DNA of 59,673 bases from Chitinophaga pinensis (GCA_945865645.1 CAMBEI010000010.1:1-59673), one strand, 5' to 3'; shown: positions 8,183 to 18,440, counted from the stretch's first letter. Made by a program: numbers and translations. The notes: a model not told the origin generated them from the letters alone.

Positions 8183-9039
8183 AATCTGATATTAAATTAA
8201 TTGAATGTCCTCGTGATGCTATGCAGGGGTGGTTAAACCAAATAACAACCCCTAAAAAAATTGAATACATTAATGCGCTATTAAAAGTTGGGTTTGATAC
8301 TATCGATTTTGGAAGTTTTGTTTCGCCAAAATCAATACCCCAAATGGCAGATACAAAAGAAGTAATTGGCAATTTGCAACTAGCAAACAGTCGGTCAAAA
8401 CTTTTAGCAATTGTGGCTAATCAAAGGGGAGCTATGGATGCCATTTTATTCGAACAAATAACTTACCTAGGATTTCCCTTTTCAGTTTCGGAAACATTTC
8501 AAAAAAGAAATACTAATTCTACTATCGCGCAATCATTGAACAGAGTAGAGGATATTCAAAATATTTGTATTAAAAATAATAAACAATTAGTTGTTTATAT
8601 ATCGATGGGTTTTGGAAATCCATATGGCGATGTATATAATGAGGAGATTGTTTTTGATTGGGTTAATAAATTAGTGGCCATAAATGTAAAAATAATATCT
8701 CTTGCTGATACGGTTGGGTTAGCTACTAAAAATCAGGTTTTTCAAATTACAAAATCACTGATTGATACATTACCTAAAACTGAAATTGGCGTGCACCTAC
8801 ACGCAACTTCAGTTAACTGGAAAGATAAAGTAGATGCTGCTTTAGACGCAGGTTGCAAGCGGTTTGATGGAGCTTTAAAAGGTATAGGAGGATGTCCCAT
8901 GGCTGGAGACGACATGGTGGGCAACATGGATAGCGAATTAATGGTTACTTATTTTAACGAACTTAATTTGCTTAATAATTTAAATATGAATGAACTAGCA
9001 ATATGCAGTAATTTGGCATCCAACATATTTTACCATTAA
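8179..9039 (+). CDS. Hydroxymethylglutaryl-CoA lyase-like protein
   Basis: A 286-residue TIM-barrel enzyme of the HMGL-like family, predicted to cleave 3-hydroxy-3-methylglutaryl-CoA to acetoacetate and acetyl-CoA (leucine breakdown). The metal-binding HxH is visible in IGVHLHATS. The active-site cysteine loop is GIGGCPMAGDDMVGN, with Cys239. The N-terminal motif reads ECPRDAMQG rather than the common EVGPRDGLQ, so the loop holding the catalytic Arg/Asp is retained but altered. It overlaps rlmB by four bases, a pairing with no obvious metabolic logic. A related aldol-type lyase with another acyl-CoA substrate cannot be excluded. Confidence 0.8.
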   Translation: MKSDIKLIECPRDAMQGWLNQITTPKKIEYINALLKVGFDTIDFGSFVSPKSIPQMADTKEVIGNLQLANSRSKLLAIVANQRGAMDAILFEQITYLGFPFSVSETFQKRNTNSTIAQSLNRVEDIQNICIKNNKQLVVYISMGFGNPYGDVYNEEIVFDWVNKLVAINVKIISLADTVGLATKNQVFQITKSLIDTLPKTEIGVHLHATSVNWKDKVDAALDAGCKRFDGALKGIGGCPMAGDDMVGNMDSELMVTYFNELNLLNNLNMNELAICSNLASNIFYH

Positions 9040-9130
9040 TTATTTTTATTTTACTAATTACAGCAATAGCTACTTTTAGTATTTAATTGTAAAGCTTCTT
9101 CAATTATATAATTGTTTTTAAATTTATTTT

Positions 9131-10099
9131 ATGGAATTTCATTTAGAATTTACTCCTAAGTTTTTTGATATAAAAATAAATCACAAACAAAACCTTTTGT
9201 TAATTGGGTCCTGTTTTACCGAGCAGATAGGCAACAAGTTCTCTAACCATAAATTTTCTGTTTTAGAAAATCCAAATGGTATTTTATTTAATCCAATTAG
9301 CATTACTAAATCTATTAACGCCTACATCGATAATAAGCAATATCAGGAAGTGGATTTATTTTATAAAAATGAATGTTGGAACAGTTGGGAACATCATAGT
9401 CGCTTTTCAACACCCGAGGTTAATGATTGCATAACTGGGATTAATAATTCTCAAACTCATGCGCATAATTTTTTAAAAACGGCAGACTGGTTAGTAATTA
9501 CACTTGGCTCGGCATTTGTGTACGAGTTAGAAAATAATGTAGTCGTAGCTAATTGCCATAAAGTACCTGCCGATAAATTTACAAAACGGCTATTATCTGT
9601 TGAAGAAACCGTAGTCGAATTCCAAAATCTGATTAAAAATCTGATTGCTTTTAATAATGGGATTAAAATTATTTTAACCATCAGTCCGGTTAGGCATTTA
9701 CGAGACGGATTTATAGAGAACAACCGCAGCAAATCCATATTGATACAAACTGCACACTTGCTTGCAGATAATCACTCGAATTGTTTTTATTTTCCTGCTT
9801 ACGAGCTTATCATAGATGATTTACGAGATTATCGATTTTTTGCAGAAGATATGGTACATCCAAATTATGCAGCTACCAATTATGTTTGGGAAAAATTGAT
9901 TGACACTTGTATTGATGTGTCAACACAGCAATTAATGAAGGAAATTGCAGTAATTGTAGCAGCAAAAAAACATAAGCCATCCAATCCTGCATCAGATCAG
10001 CATAAAAAATTCCGGCAAATTAATCTGGATAAAGTTAAAAAACTGCAAGCTCAATTTCCTTATATAGATTTAGATGAAGAAAAATCATATTTTCTATAA
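9131..10099 (+). CDS. GSCFA-domain protein
   Basis: A 322-residue protein of the GSCFA family, named from its motif, seen here near residue 26 as LLIGSCFTEQIGNKF. ENPNGILFNPISI, LVITLGSAFVYE and ILTISPVRHLRDG follow, with a late DMVHPNYAATNYVW segment. The arrangement resembles an SGNH/GDSL hydrolase: a Ser in the GSCF block and an Asp/His pair in the DMVHP block. Enzymatic activity is inferred from fold similarity only. It has no signal peptide, so it should be cytosolic. It converges on miaE with 24 bases between the stops and stands alone in transcription. Confidence 0.85.
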   Translation: MEFHLEFTPKFFDIKINHKQNLLLIGSCFTEQIGNKFSNHKFSVLENPNGILFNPISITKSINAYIDNKQYQEVDLFYKNECWNSWEHHSRFSTPEVNDCITGINNSQTHAHNFLKTADWLVITLGSAFVYELENNVVVANCHKVPADKFTKRLLSVEETVVEFQNLIKNLIAFNNGIKIILTISPVRHLRDGFIENNRSKSILIQTAHLLADNHSNCFYFPAYELIIDDLRDYRFFAEDMVHPNYAATNYVWEKLIDTCIDVSTQQLMKEIAVIVAAKKHKPSNPASDQHKKFRQINLDKVKKLQAQFPYIDLDEEKSYFL

Positions 10100-10123
10100 A
10101 AAAAAGGAAAAGATGTCATCTCT

Positions 10124-10735
10124 TTAATGTATCCGATCTCCCCTAAGTTCCATTTGCTGTATCAACTCTTTTTCATATTTCAACCATTCCGTCCAGCGGC
10201 TTCTAACCACCTTCTTATCTAAATAATGCTCTGCCAATGTTATAAATAAAGTGTAATGACCAGCTTCGCTTTCCATAAACTTTCGATAAAAATTTCGCAT
10301 ATACAAATCATCCAATCCTTCACTTAATCTTTTAAATCGCTCACAACTCCGGGCTTCTATTAAAGCCATAATCAACATCTGATCTAAAAATCGTTGTTGC
10401 GGACTGCCATCTTTTTTTTGAAATTGTATTAGACTGTTTACATAAACATCTTTGCGTTGCTTGCCCAACTTAAGATTACGTTTTTTTAACTCGGCAATTA
10501 CCATCCTAAAATGCCCCCATTCTTCCGTAACAATTGGGCTTAACTCATCAACTAATAATTCCTTTTCCGAATTTTTTGTAATTAAAGAAATGCAGGTAAT
10601 AGCTGCCTTTTGCTCGCAGTAGGCATGATCAGTTAAAATTTCATCTAGCTCTAATTCAGCTAAATTAACCCAACGCGGATCACTGGGTAATTGCAATCCT
10701 AAAATGTTCTTTACGCCGGTTGATAAATTTTTCAT
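10124..10735 (-). CDS. miaE: tRNA-(ms2io6A)-hydroxylase MiaE
   Basis: A ferritin-like di-iron hydroxylase acting on the modified A37 of tRNA. In the 203-residue product, the iron-ligand segments are recognisable as HAYCEQKAA, EEWGHFRMVIAEL, EARSCERFKRL and ESEAGHYTLF, supplying Glu and ExxH ligands in the family pattern. WTEWLKYEKELI is the usual C-terminal block. I chose the ATG at 10735 over an in-frame ATG at 10771, because the family begins around MKNLSTGVKNILGL and a TATTTTTG promoter box lies at 10741-10748, inside the longer reading. It is transcribed divergently from the acylase gene. Confidence 0.9.
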   Translation of the reverse strand: MKNLSTGVKNILGLQLPSDPRWVNLAELELDEILTDHAYCEQKAAITCISLITKNSEKELLVDELSPIVTEEWGHFRMVIAELKKRNLKLGKQRKDVYVNSLIQFQKKDGSPQQRFLDQMLIMALIEARSCERFKRLSEGLDDLYMRNFYRKFMESEAGHYTLFITLAEHYLDKKVVRSRWTEWLKYEKELIQQMELRGDRIH

Positions 10736-10740
10736 ATTCA

Positions 10741-10748
10741 CAAAAATA
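10741..10748 (-). promoter_or_regulatory. -7 box of miaE
   Basis: On the minus strand 10748-10741 reads TATTTTTG, a match to TAnnTTTG. It ends 5 bases before the ATG at 10735, predicting a nearly leaderless mRNA and ruling against the longer ORF start at 10771. Confidence 0.55.
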
Positions 10749-10875
10749 ACACAGACTGTGGTATCAAACAATCTCTTTTAAAAATTATATTAAATAGTAT
10801 AATTTTTTAAAAAAATAATCACAAATAACAGTATGATTAAAGTTTGTAGTATTTTAGAGTAAATACCAAAAGTAT

Positions 10876-13323
10876 ATGAGAATAATTCTATTTATTACTT
10901 CCGCTATTATTACTACAGGGTTAATTATTGTTTTACATACAAACCTAGTTTTACCCGCTGCGCTAGGAAAATTATTAAGCCCACAACATGGTATATGGCA
11001 AAATGCGGAATCTGATTACGAAAATTTTTCTGCTAATCTTAAAATTCCACAGCTGTCAGGTAAAGTTGATGTGTATTTTGATGAACGTCTTGTTCCGCAT
11101 ATTTTTGCTGAACAAGAAAATGACGCCTATTTTGTTCAAGGTTACTTACATGCCAAATTTAGACTTTGGCAAATGGAATTGCAATCCTTTGCTGCAGCAG
11201 GTAGAGCTAGTGAAATTATAGGAGAGAAAGGGTTGGAACACGACCGAGAATTTAGACGATTAGGAATTGTCTATGCTGCTGAAATTGCTTTAAAAGAAGT
11301 TGAAAAAGACCCCATCATTAAAGCAGAATGTGATGCATATACTGCTGGTATAAACGCTTATATAGAGACCTTAACTGAAAGTACACTGCCATTGGAATAT
11401 AAATTGATAGAATACAAACCTGAAAAATGGAATAATCTTAAAACATCGCTTTTTTTAAAATACATGAGCTATGATTTGGCAGCACATGATGATGATTTTG
11501 AAATGACTAATGCCAAAAATTATTTTAATACAGATGACTTTATAAAACTTTTTCCCGCTATTCAAGATTCGTTAGATCCTATTATTCCTAAAGGAACTAC
11601 TTTTGATGCACAAAAAATATTTCCATTAGCACCAATAAACACAGATTCTATTTATTTTAATAATAAAGAACTCGCCTTTACTGAATCATCAAAACCTGAT
11701 AGAAATAATGGGAGTAATAATTGGGCTGTTAGTGGTACTAAAACTAAATCTGGTGCACCCATCCTGTGTAACGACCCTCATTTAGGATTGAACCTTCCTT
11801 CACTCTGGTATGAAGTTCAATTATCAACGCCTACATTTAATGCTTATGGTGTAAGCTTTCCAGGATCGCCGGGTGTGATTATAGGATATAATGATAGCTG
11901 CGCTTTTGGCTTTACTAATGGAGGACGCGATGTTAGAGATTATTATGAAATAAAATTTAAAGATGATACGAGGAAAGAATATTTATTTAACGGGAAGTGG
12001 ATGGCAACCAATTTTAGGGTTGACACTATTAAAATAAAAAATAAAAATAATTATATAGATTCTGTTGCCTATGTAAAATTAGGCAAGGATTGGTGCCCAG
12101 TTATGTATGATAAAACATTTTCGGGCGGCCGAAATAAAAATAATAAATATTACGCGGTAAGATGGAAAGCGCATGATGCTAGTAATGAACTTAAAATTTT
12201 TAATGAATTAAATCATGCAAAGAATTACACAGATTATTCGGCTACAGTAACCAATTTGCAAACACCCGGACAAAATTGTCTATTTGCGGCAAAAAATGGA
12301 GATATTGCCATTAGAACACAAGGATCTTGGCCTGCCAAATGGAAAGGGCAAGGTGATTTTGTAATGCCCGGATTCGATAGTAGTTTTTTATGGCAGGGGA
12401 TGATTCCACAGGATGAAGTACCATATCAATTTAATCCCCAAAGAGGTTTTGTAAGTAGTGCTAACCAAAAACCAGTTGATGATAACACTTACCCGTATTA
12501 TTTTGGAAGAAATTATCCATTGTATCGTGGCCTTACTATAAATAAACGACTTAATATAATGACAGGGATAACCCCGGAAGATATGATGACTTTGCAAACA
12601 GATAATTTTGATGCAGGAGCTTCAATGGCAAAGCCTTTTATTGTAGCTAAAATGAAAGAAAACGAGTTAAATAGTACAGAAAAAAAATATTTTAATATTT
12701 TAAAATATTGGAATTGCAATGACGAAGTTGGTGCTAAAGGGCCTTCTGTTTTTGAAGAATTTTGGATTGCATTTGAATCAGTAGTTTTTGATGATGAATA
12801 TGCAAAAGCACCCAAAGTAATTATGCGTCCTTTTTTTAATACTTTAGTTGAAGGAATTTTGAAAGACTCGACCTATAAATTTTTAGACAATATTACCACA
12901 CCTCAAGTAGAAACATTGTCCGAAGCGGTAACAGAAGCATTTAAAAAAGCAGTACCCGCATTAATAAAATTGGATGCTGAAGGTAAATTGGATTGGGAAA
13001 AAAATAAAGCTACTGGAATCAGCCACCTAGCTAAATTAGCTCCCTTTAGTAAATTAAATTTACCTATAGGTGGCGGAACAAGAGCTATTAATGCAACCAA
13101 AAAAACACATGGGCCTAGCTGGCGTATGGTAATCAGTCTCACGGCTAAAACAGAGGCCTATGGTATATATCCAGGCGGACAAAGTGGTAATCCAGGCAGC
13201 AAATACTACGATAATTTTATTGATCAATGGGCTGCAGGTAAATATTATTCGCTTTGGATGATGACAAGAGAACAAGTTGACGATAAAAGGGTATTGTCTA
13301 AAATGAGGTTTAATAAAGAATAA
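10876..13323 (+). CDS. Penicillin acylase (Ntn hydrolase) family protein
   Basis: An 815-residue precursor of the penicillin-G-amidase/acyl-homoserine-lactone acylase family, N-terminal-nucleophile hydrolases that mature by self-cleavage. A hydrophobic N-terminal segment (residues 1-25) targets it to the periplasm. The alpha-chain region includes VYFDERLVPHIFAEQENDAY. The cleavage and catalytic site is NNGSNNWAVSGTKTKSG: Gly279-Ser280, with Ser280 as the predicted nucleophile of the beta chain. PILCNDPHLGL follows, then the conserved GVSFPGSPGVIIGYND and NQKPVDD. Length fits the family. Substrate cannot be predicted; activity on beta-lactams or quorum signals is not implied. It has its own upstream region, divergent from miaE. 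Confidence 0.9.
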   Translation: MRIILFITSAIITTGLIIVLHTNLVLPAALGKLLSPQHGIWQNAESDYENFSANLKIPQLSGKVDVYFDERLVPHIFAEQENDAYFVQGYLHAKFRLWQMELQSFAAAGRASEIIGEKGLEHDREFRRLGIVYAAEIALKEVEKDPIIKAECDAYTAGINAYIETLTESTLPLEYKLIEYKPEKWNNLKTSLFLKYMSYDLAAHDDDFEMTNAKNYFNTDDFIKLFPAIQDSLDPIIPKGTTFDAQKIFPLAPINTDSIYFNNKELAFTESSKPDRNNGSNNWAVSGTKTKSGAPILCNDPHLGLNLPSLWYEVQLSTPTFNAYGVSFPGSPGVIIGYNDSCAFGFTNGGRDVRDYYEIKFKDDTRKEYLFNGKWMATNFRVDTIKIKNKNNYIDSVAYVKLGKDWCPVMYDKTFSGGRNKNNKYYAVRWKAHDASNELKIFNELNHAKNYTDYSATVTNLQTPGQNCLFAAKNGDIAIRTQGSWPAKWKGQGDFVMPGFDSSFLWQGMIPQDEVPYQFNPQRGFVSSANQKPVDDNTYPYYFGRNYPLYRGLTINKRLNIMTGITPEDMMTLQTDNFDAGASMAKPFIVAKMKENELNSTEKKYFNILKYWNCNDEVGAKGPSVFEEFWIAFESVVFDDEYAKAPKVIMRPFFNTLVEGILKDSTYKFLDNITTPQVETLSEAVTEAFKKAVPALIKLDAEGKLDWEKNKATGISHLAKLAPFSKLNLPIGGGTRAINATKKTHGPSWRMVISLTAKTEAYGIYPGGQSGNPGSKYYDNFIDQWAAGKYYSLWMMTREQVDDKRVLSKMRFNKE

Positions 13324-13402
13324 AAAAATATAATAGCTAACGGTTAAATAATTCTGTATGTCTCATTTATTAATCAATTTTTTTAATCAGCAAATCAATT
13401 TT

Positions 13403-13750
13403 ATGAAACTTTTTATTTCTTTTATACTCACTATCTTGTTAAGCTTCATGTTGTGCTTATTTTTTCCTTGGTGGAGTATTGCTATTGCTGCTTTTGTAGT
13501 GGCAATATTAATACCACAAAAGCCATGGAGGTCATTTGCTACTGCTTTCTTGGCCTTATTTATGTTATGGGGAGGCTTAAGCTTTTGGATAAGCAAGAAT
13601 AATAATCATGTGTTGGCGCATAAAGTATCACAGCTTATTTTAAAAAAAGATAACCCAATTGAATTGATATTTGCTACGGCTATAATTGGGGCTATAATTG
13701 CTGGGTTTGCTGCCTTAACAGGAAGTTATTTACGTAAATCAAAAACATAA
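13403..13750 (+). CDS. Small integral membrane protein, unknown function
   Basis: A 115-residue protein with about four hydrophobic segments: MKLFISFILTILLSFMLCLF, then FPWWSIAIAAFVVAIL, then SFATAFLALFMLWGGLSFWI, and a last one around FATAIIGAIIAGFAAL. It ends with a short basic tail, GSYLRKSKT. I chose the ATG at 13403 because the signal-like segment begins there; an in-frame ATG at 13358 adds 15 polar residues. It lies 79 bases after the acylase gene on the same strand and 63 bases before the DUF5686 gene. I recognise no characterised family. Confidence 0.7.
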   Translation: MKLFISFILTILLSFMLCLFFPWWSIAIAAFVVAILIPQKPWRSFATAFLALFMLWGGLSFWISKNNNHVLAHKVSQLILKKDNPIELIFATAIIGAIIAGFAALTGSYLRKSKT

Positions 13751-13813
13751 AAAATGGGTTAATAAATTTAGAATTTTCATAACAAAATCGTATTTTTTTA
13801 CTCAAAACATATT

Positions 13814-16348
13814 ATGTCAAAATTTTTATTTTTATTTTTATTTTTTTATATCAATAACACTTCGGCTCAAAAAATTTACGGCACGGTATTTTCAGATAAA
13901 GGCGATTTGTTGCCGTATGCTTCAGTTACTATTAAAGCAACTTCTATTGGGGCTAGCGCGAACAATAAAGCTAAATTTTCTTTTTCAGTTTCTCCAGGTA
14001 CTTACACGCTTGTATGCCAGCATATTGGTTATGCCAAACAAGAAAAAAATATAATTGTAAAAAATAATGATGTTGAAATTATTTTTGTTATAGCCAACCA
14101 ACAATTAAGTATGACAGAAGTGGTTGTAAAGAGTGGTGAAGATCCTGCCTATGCTATCATGAAGGAAGCAATAAAAAAAAGATCGTTTTATTACGAGCAA
14201 GTAAAAGGTTTTGAATGTGCACTGTACACCAAAGACCTAGTAAAATTGCGTAACCTGCCTAAAAAAATTTTTGGTCGAAAAATACCTGATGAAGACGTTA
14301 AGTTTATGGGCCTTGATTCTTCAAGAAAAGGAATTATATACTTATCAGAATCTATTTCTAAAGTATATATACAACAGCCTGATAAATTTAAACTGGAGGT
14401 AATAAGTACTAGAGTTAGTGGTAGTGATGGGATTGGATTTACATTCCCCACTTTTATCAGTTTTTATCAGAACAATATTTCTGTTTTTCAAGATCGTTTA
14501 AATCCTCGTGGATTTGTATCTCCTATAGCTGATGCGGCTTTAAATATGTATAAATATAAATATCTAGGTAGTTTTTATGAAGATGGAAAAGAGATTAACA
14601 GTATTCAAGTCATCCCTCGTCGTAATTACGAACCTGTGTTCTCTGGCACTATAAATATTACAGATGGAGATTGGCGTATTCATAGTCTTGATTTACGTTT
14701 AACCAAATCGGCACAATTAGATATTGTAGATACTCTACACATCTCTCAAATTAATGTACCCATAGGTAATGACGTTTGGCGTGTAAAAAATCAGTTTATC
14801 TATTTTAATTTCAAACAGTTTGGTATTGATGCCATTGGCAACTTCGTATCTGTATATTCTGATTATAAAATTAATCCAGTATTTACCAAAAATAAATTTA
14901 ATAATACAATTATAAAGTATGATACTTCATCAAATAAAAAATCTGGTACTTACTGGGAAACTATACGGCCTGTGCCTCTTGAACCAGAAGAAAAAATGGA
15001 TTATTTAGTTAAGGATAGTATTTTTCAAGAAAATAGAGATTCAATATTAAGTCAAAAATCAGTTGATTCACTAAACAAAATAAAAGGAAAATTGAAAGTA
15101 TATGACGTTTTTTGGAAAGGATTAAATCGTACTAAATATACCGTTAACGGTAATCACAGTTGGGGTGTTGAATCTCTGATAAAAGGACTTGAATACAATT
15201 TGGCAGAGGGGGTGGTGATTAATTTTATGCCTTATTATAACTACTACTTAAAAAAGATTAAAACCAATTTTTCTTTTCAACCAAGCTTTCGTTATGGGGT
15301 TAGTAATTCACATGCTAATGTATGGACAAATCTTATTTTTCGTACCCGTGATTGGGAAATAGATAAAAAAATAAAACGTCAAGTCTGGATAATTTCTGGA
15401 GGTAAAAGAGTAAGTCAATTTAATAAGGAAAATCCTATTGCCACATTAACAAATACCGTAAATACTCTTTTTTGGGGAGATAATTATATGAAAACCTACG
15501 AAAATTATTTTACCTCCTTAAATTTTAATAAACGATACGAAAATGGCTTCCGATTTGCTGTTAACGCCTTGTATGAAGATAGGATACCGCTTAATAATAC
15601 AACCGATTTTATTTTTTTTAAAAAAGATTCAAATAATATAACACCTAATTATCCTTACGAAAAATTAATCACTCAATTTATACAACACCAAGCTTTTATT
15701 ATTACTGTGGATATCAGTATTAAACCCGGTCAACAATATATACAATACCCAAATCGAAAAATACCGATTGGATCTAATTACCCTACATTTAGTTTTAATT
15801 TTACTAATGGTATTAAAAATGTTTTTAGTAGCGATGTGCAATTTGCTAAATGGTCTTTTAATATACAAGATGATAAGAATTTTAAATTAGCAGGGGTATT
15901 AAAATATAAATTAGGCATTGGCGGATTTTTAAATGCTAATAAAGTTTTTATTCAAGACTATCAGCATTTTAATGGCAACCGAACATTAAAGGCGAGCGAA
16001 TATGTTAATAGTTTTCAATTGGTTAAATATTACGCTAATAGTACGATTAATTCCTTTTATACCTATGGACATGTAGAACATCATTTTAATGGATTACTGA
16101 CCAATAAAATTCCTTTGTTTAAGCGCCTTAATTGGAACCTACTTGCTGGGGGCAACGCTTTTTATATAAATAGTAACAATCATTATGTAGAAATATTTGC
16201 AGGACTTGAAAATGTTTTAAAATTATTTAGAGTGGATTTTGTTACTGCATATAATAATGGCAATAAAAGTATTGCTGCTATTAGAATTGGCATGGGAGGT
16301 ACACTAGGTGGCAGTATTCGCAGTAGCAATAAAAGAGGTCGTCGCTAA
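13814..16348 (+). CDS. DUF5686 outer-membrane protein with carboxypeptidase-like regulatory domain
   Basis: An 844-residue predicted outer-membrane protein. A signal peptide (residues 1-19, ending TSAQ) is followed by a CarboxypepD_reg-like domain (about 19-95, KIYGTVFSDKGDLLPYASV). Then comes the DUF5686 region, with KEAIKKRSFYYEQVKGFECA, YLSESISKVYIQQPDKFK and a long strand-rich C-terminal half suggesting a beta-barrel. Unlike TonB receptors it has no plug domain. Function is unknown. It follows the small membrane protein after 63 bases and may share its transcript. Confidence 0.85.
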   Translation: MSKFLFLFLFFYINNTSAQKIYGTVFSDKGDLLPYASVTIKATSIGASANNKAKFSFSVSPGTYTLVCQHIGYAKQEKNIIVKNNDVEIIFVIANQQLSMTEVVVKSGEDPAYAIMKEAIKKRSFYYEQVKGFECALYTKDLVKLRNLPKKIFGRKIPDEDVKFMGLDSSRKGIIYLSESISKVYIQQPDKFKLEVISTRVSGSDGIGFTFPTFISFYQNNISVFQDRLNPRGFVSPIADAALNMYKYKYLGSFYEDGKEINSIQVIPRRNYEPVFSGTINITDGDWRIHSLDLRLTKSAQLDIVDTLHISQINVPIGNDVWRVKNQFIYFNFKQFGIDAIGNFVSVYSDYKINPVFTKNKFNNTIIKYDTSSNKKSGTYWETIRPVPLEPEEKMDYLVKDSIFQENRDSILSQKSVDSLNKIKGKLKVYDVFWKGLNRTKYTVNGNHSWGVESLIKGLEYNLAEGVVINFMPYYNYYLKKIKTNFSFQPSFRYGVSNSHANVWTNLIFRTRDWEIDKKIKRQVWIISGGKRVSQFNKENPIATLTNTVNTLFWGDNYMKTYENYFTSLNFNKRYENGFRFAVNALYEDRIPLNNTTDFIFFKKDSNNITPNYPYEKLITQFIQHQAFIITVDISIKPGQQYIQYPNRKIPIGSNYPTFSFNFTNGIKNVFSSDVQFAKWSFNIQDDKNFKLAGVLKYKLGIGGFLNANKVFIQDYQHFNGNRTLKASEYVNSFQLVKYYANSTINSFYTYGHVEHHFNGLLTNKIPLFKRLNWNLLAGGNAFYINSNNHYVEIFAGLENVLKLFRVDFVTAYNNGNKSIAAIRIGMGGTLGGSIRSSNKRGRR

Positions 16349-16374
16349 TTAATTATTTTATATTTTTTTATCAA

Positions 16375-16382
16375 TATCTTTG
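16375..16382 (+). promoter_or_regulatory. -7 box upstream of trhO
   Basis: TATCTTTG at 16375-16382 matches TAnnTTTG, 77 bases before the ATG at 16460. This leader is longer than most in the window. Confidence 0.45.
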
Positions 16383-16459
16383 TATTATAATTTGGTTTGC
16401 CTGCAAGCATCCAATTAGTCAATTTACTAATTTCCCGTTAAACGAGATCAAATTAAAAT

Positions 16460-17506
16460 ATGGCAGTATTACACAATCGCATTTCCCAGGCGGAGCTAAA
16501 GAAATTAATGTATGCAGAAACAGAACTGCGCACTACCATTTCTTTTTATCAATATTTTCCAGTTAGCGACCCTCAGTTGTTTAGAGACAAGTTATATAAG
16601 TATTTAATTAGCTTAAAAGTATTTGGAAGAATTTATATTGCAACAGAAGGTATTAATGCGCAGATTAGCTTGCCAGTTAGTAATTTGGAAGCACTAAATA
16701 CCTATCTAAACACTATTCCTGCATTAAAAAATATAAGACTAAATATTGCAGTTGATGACGATGGTAAATCTTTTTGGGTACTAAAAATAAAAGTCCGAGA
16801 TAAAATTGTAGTCGATGGGATTGATGATCCCGGTTTTAGCATGCAAAACAAAGGAAGCTATGTAAATGCGGCTCAGATGAATATTTTATTGAAGGATGAA
16901 AACACGATTGTAATTGATATGCGTAATCATTATGAATATGAAGTAGGTCATTTTGTAAAAGCTATTGAAATACCTAGCGATACTTTTAGAGAGCAGTTGC
17001 CTATGGCAGTTGATATGATGAAATACAACAAGGATAAAAACATCATCATGTATTGCACAGGGGGCATCCGTTGCGAAAAGGCAAGTGCTTATATGTTGCA
17101 CCATGGCTTTAATCATGTTTATCACTTAGAAGGTGGTGTAATTAACTATGCCCGGCAAGTTAAAGAAGAAGGTTTGCCAACACAATTTATTGGTAAAAAC
17201 TTTGTATTTGACGATAGGCTAGGGGAGCGAATCACAGAAGATATTATTGCCAAATGCCACCAATGTGGAAATCCTGCAGATACGCATACTAACTGCAAAA
17301 ATGATGCTTGTCATTTATTATTTATACAATGTGATGTTTGTGCAATTCAGTATGACGCATGCTGTACAGCCGAATGCCAAACTATTTTTAATTTGCCTTT
17401 ACAACAACAGCAGGAATTACGCAAGGGAATTGATAAAGGGATGATATTTTTTAATAAAAGTAAAAAATACTTACGTCCACGGCTAGATGAAATGAATAGG
17501 GATTAG
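16460..17506 (+). CDS. trhO: tRNA uridine(34) hydroxylase TrhO (rhodanese-like)
   Basis: A 348-residue YceA/TrhO protein, which in E. coli hydroxylates uridine 34 of tRNA in a prephenate-linked, oxygen-dependent reaction. The N-terminal acylphosphatase-like domain has [18 protein letters not shown]. The rhodanese domain carries the catalytic cysteine loop [12 protein letters not shown] near residue 200. The C-terminal part is Cys-rich ([30 protein letters not shown]), which may bind metal. Length and order match the family. It ends four bases before the convergent purC stop, with no terminator hairpin between. Confidence 0.93.
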   Translation: MAVLHNRISQAELKKLMYAETELRTTISFYQYFPVSDPQLFRDKLYKYLISLKVFGRIYIATEGINAQISLPVSNLEALNTYLNTIPALKNIRLNIAVDDDGKSFWVLKIKVRDKIVVDGIDDPGFSMQNKGSYVNAAQMNILLKDENTIVIDMRNHYEYEVGHFVKAIEIPSDTFREQLPMAVDMMKYNKDKNIIMYCTGGIRCEKASAYMLHHGFNHVYHLEGGVINYARQVKEEGLPTQFIGKNFVFDDRLGERITEDIIAKCHQCGNPADTHTNCKNDACHLLFIQCDVCAIQYDACCTAECQTIFNLPLQQQQELRKGIDKGMIFFNKSKKYLRPRLDEMNRD

Positions 17507-17510
17507 TTTT

Positions 17511-18440
17511 TTACACATTAAATTTTTCTAATTCTGCAATTATTAATTCCTCGGTTTCTTTATCACTTAAGTTTACGGGGACAAATTTTTGTCCAATAAT
17601 TTTTTCGTAAAGTTCTATATATCTATTAGAAATTGTTTCTATCCAAGCAATACTCATTGCCGGAATTTTTTGACCTTCTTTACCCATAAAATTATTCTCA
17701 ATTAACCACTCTCTAACAAATTCTTTACTTAATTGTTTTTGGCGCTCCCCATTTCTCTGTCTATTTTCAAAACCCTCTGCATAAAAATAACGGGATGAAT
17801 CGGGTGTATGAATTTCATCCATCAAAATTATTTCATCATCTAATTTTCCAAATTCATATTTTGTGTCCACTAATATTAACCCTTGCTTAGCTGCAATTTC
17901 TTTACCTTTTGCAAATAATTGTAGGGCATAAAGGCAAAGGGTTTTCCACTCAACTTCGGTAGCTAAATTTTTATTTATAATGTCATCTGCAGAAATATCT
18001 TCATCATGTCCTTCATCAGCCTTGGTGCTTGGCGTAATGATAGGACTAGGAAAAAAATCATTTTCCCTCATGCCCTCGGGCATTTTTACACCACATAAAC
18101 TACGGCCACCCGCCAAATATGTTCTCCAAGCATGCCCCGTTAAATTACCCCTTACCACCATTTCTATTTTAAAAGGGACACATTTTTTTCCAAAGCTTAC
18201 AGTTGGCGCAGGGGTTGATATTATCCAATTATTACATATGTTTTTAGTCGCATTCAGCATATAAGCAGCTAATTGGTTCAACACCTGACCTTTAAAGGGT
18301 ATATTAGAAGGTAATATCACATCAAAAGCCGAAATACGATTACTAGCACACATGACTAAATAATTGTTGGAAATTGAATAAACATCTCTTACTTTGCCTT
18401 TGTAATAGCCTGTTTCTTGCTTAAATTGATACAATTTCAT
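17511..18440 (-). CDS. purC: Phosphoribosylaminoimidazole-succinocarboxamide synthase
   Basis: SAICAR synthetase, which joins aspartate to CAIR using ATP in purine biosynthesis. The 309-residue protein shows [20 protein letters not shown] at the start (nucleotide-binding), [20 protein letters not shown], the [15 protein letters not shown] block, and [20 protein letters not shown] followed by [12 protein letters not shown], the hallmark metal/aspartate-binding region. This is the longer form (about 300 residues). No other pur genes are nearby. It is convergent with trhO and divergent from the TonB receptor gene. Confidence 0.97.
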   Translation of the reverse strand: MKLYQFKQETGYYKGKVRDVYSISNNYLVMCASNRISAFDVILPSNIPFKGQVLNQLAAYMLNATKNICNNWIISTPAPTVSFGKKCVPFKIEMVVRGNLTGHAWRTYLAGGRSLCGVKMPEGMRENDFFPSPIITPSTKADEGHDEDISADDIINKNLATEVEWKTLCLYALQLFAKGKEIAAKQGLILVDTKYEFGKLDDEIILMDEIHTPDSSRYFYAEGFENRQRNGERQKQLSKEFVREWLIENNFMGKEGQKIPAMSIAWIETISNRYIELYEKIIGQKFVPVNLSDKETEELIIAELEKFNV

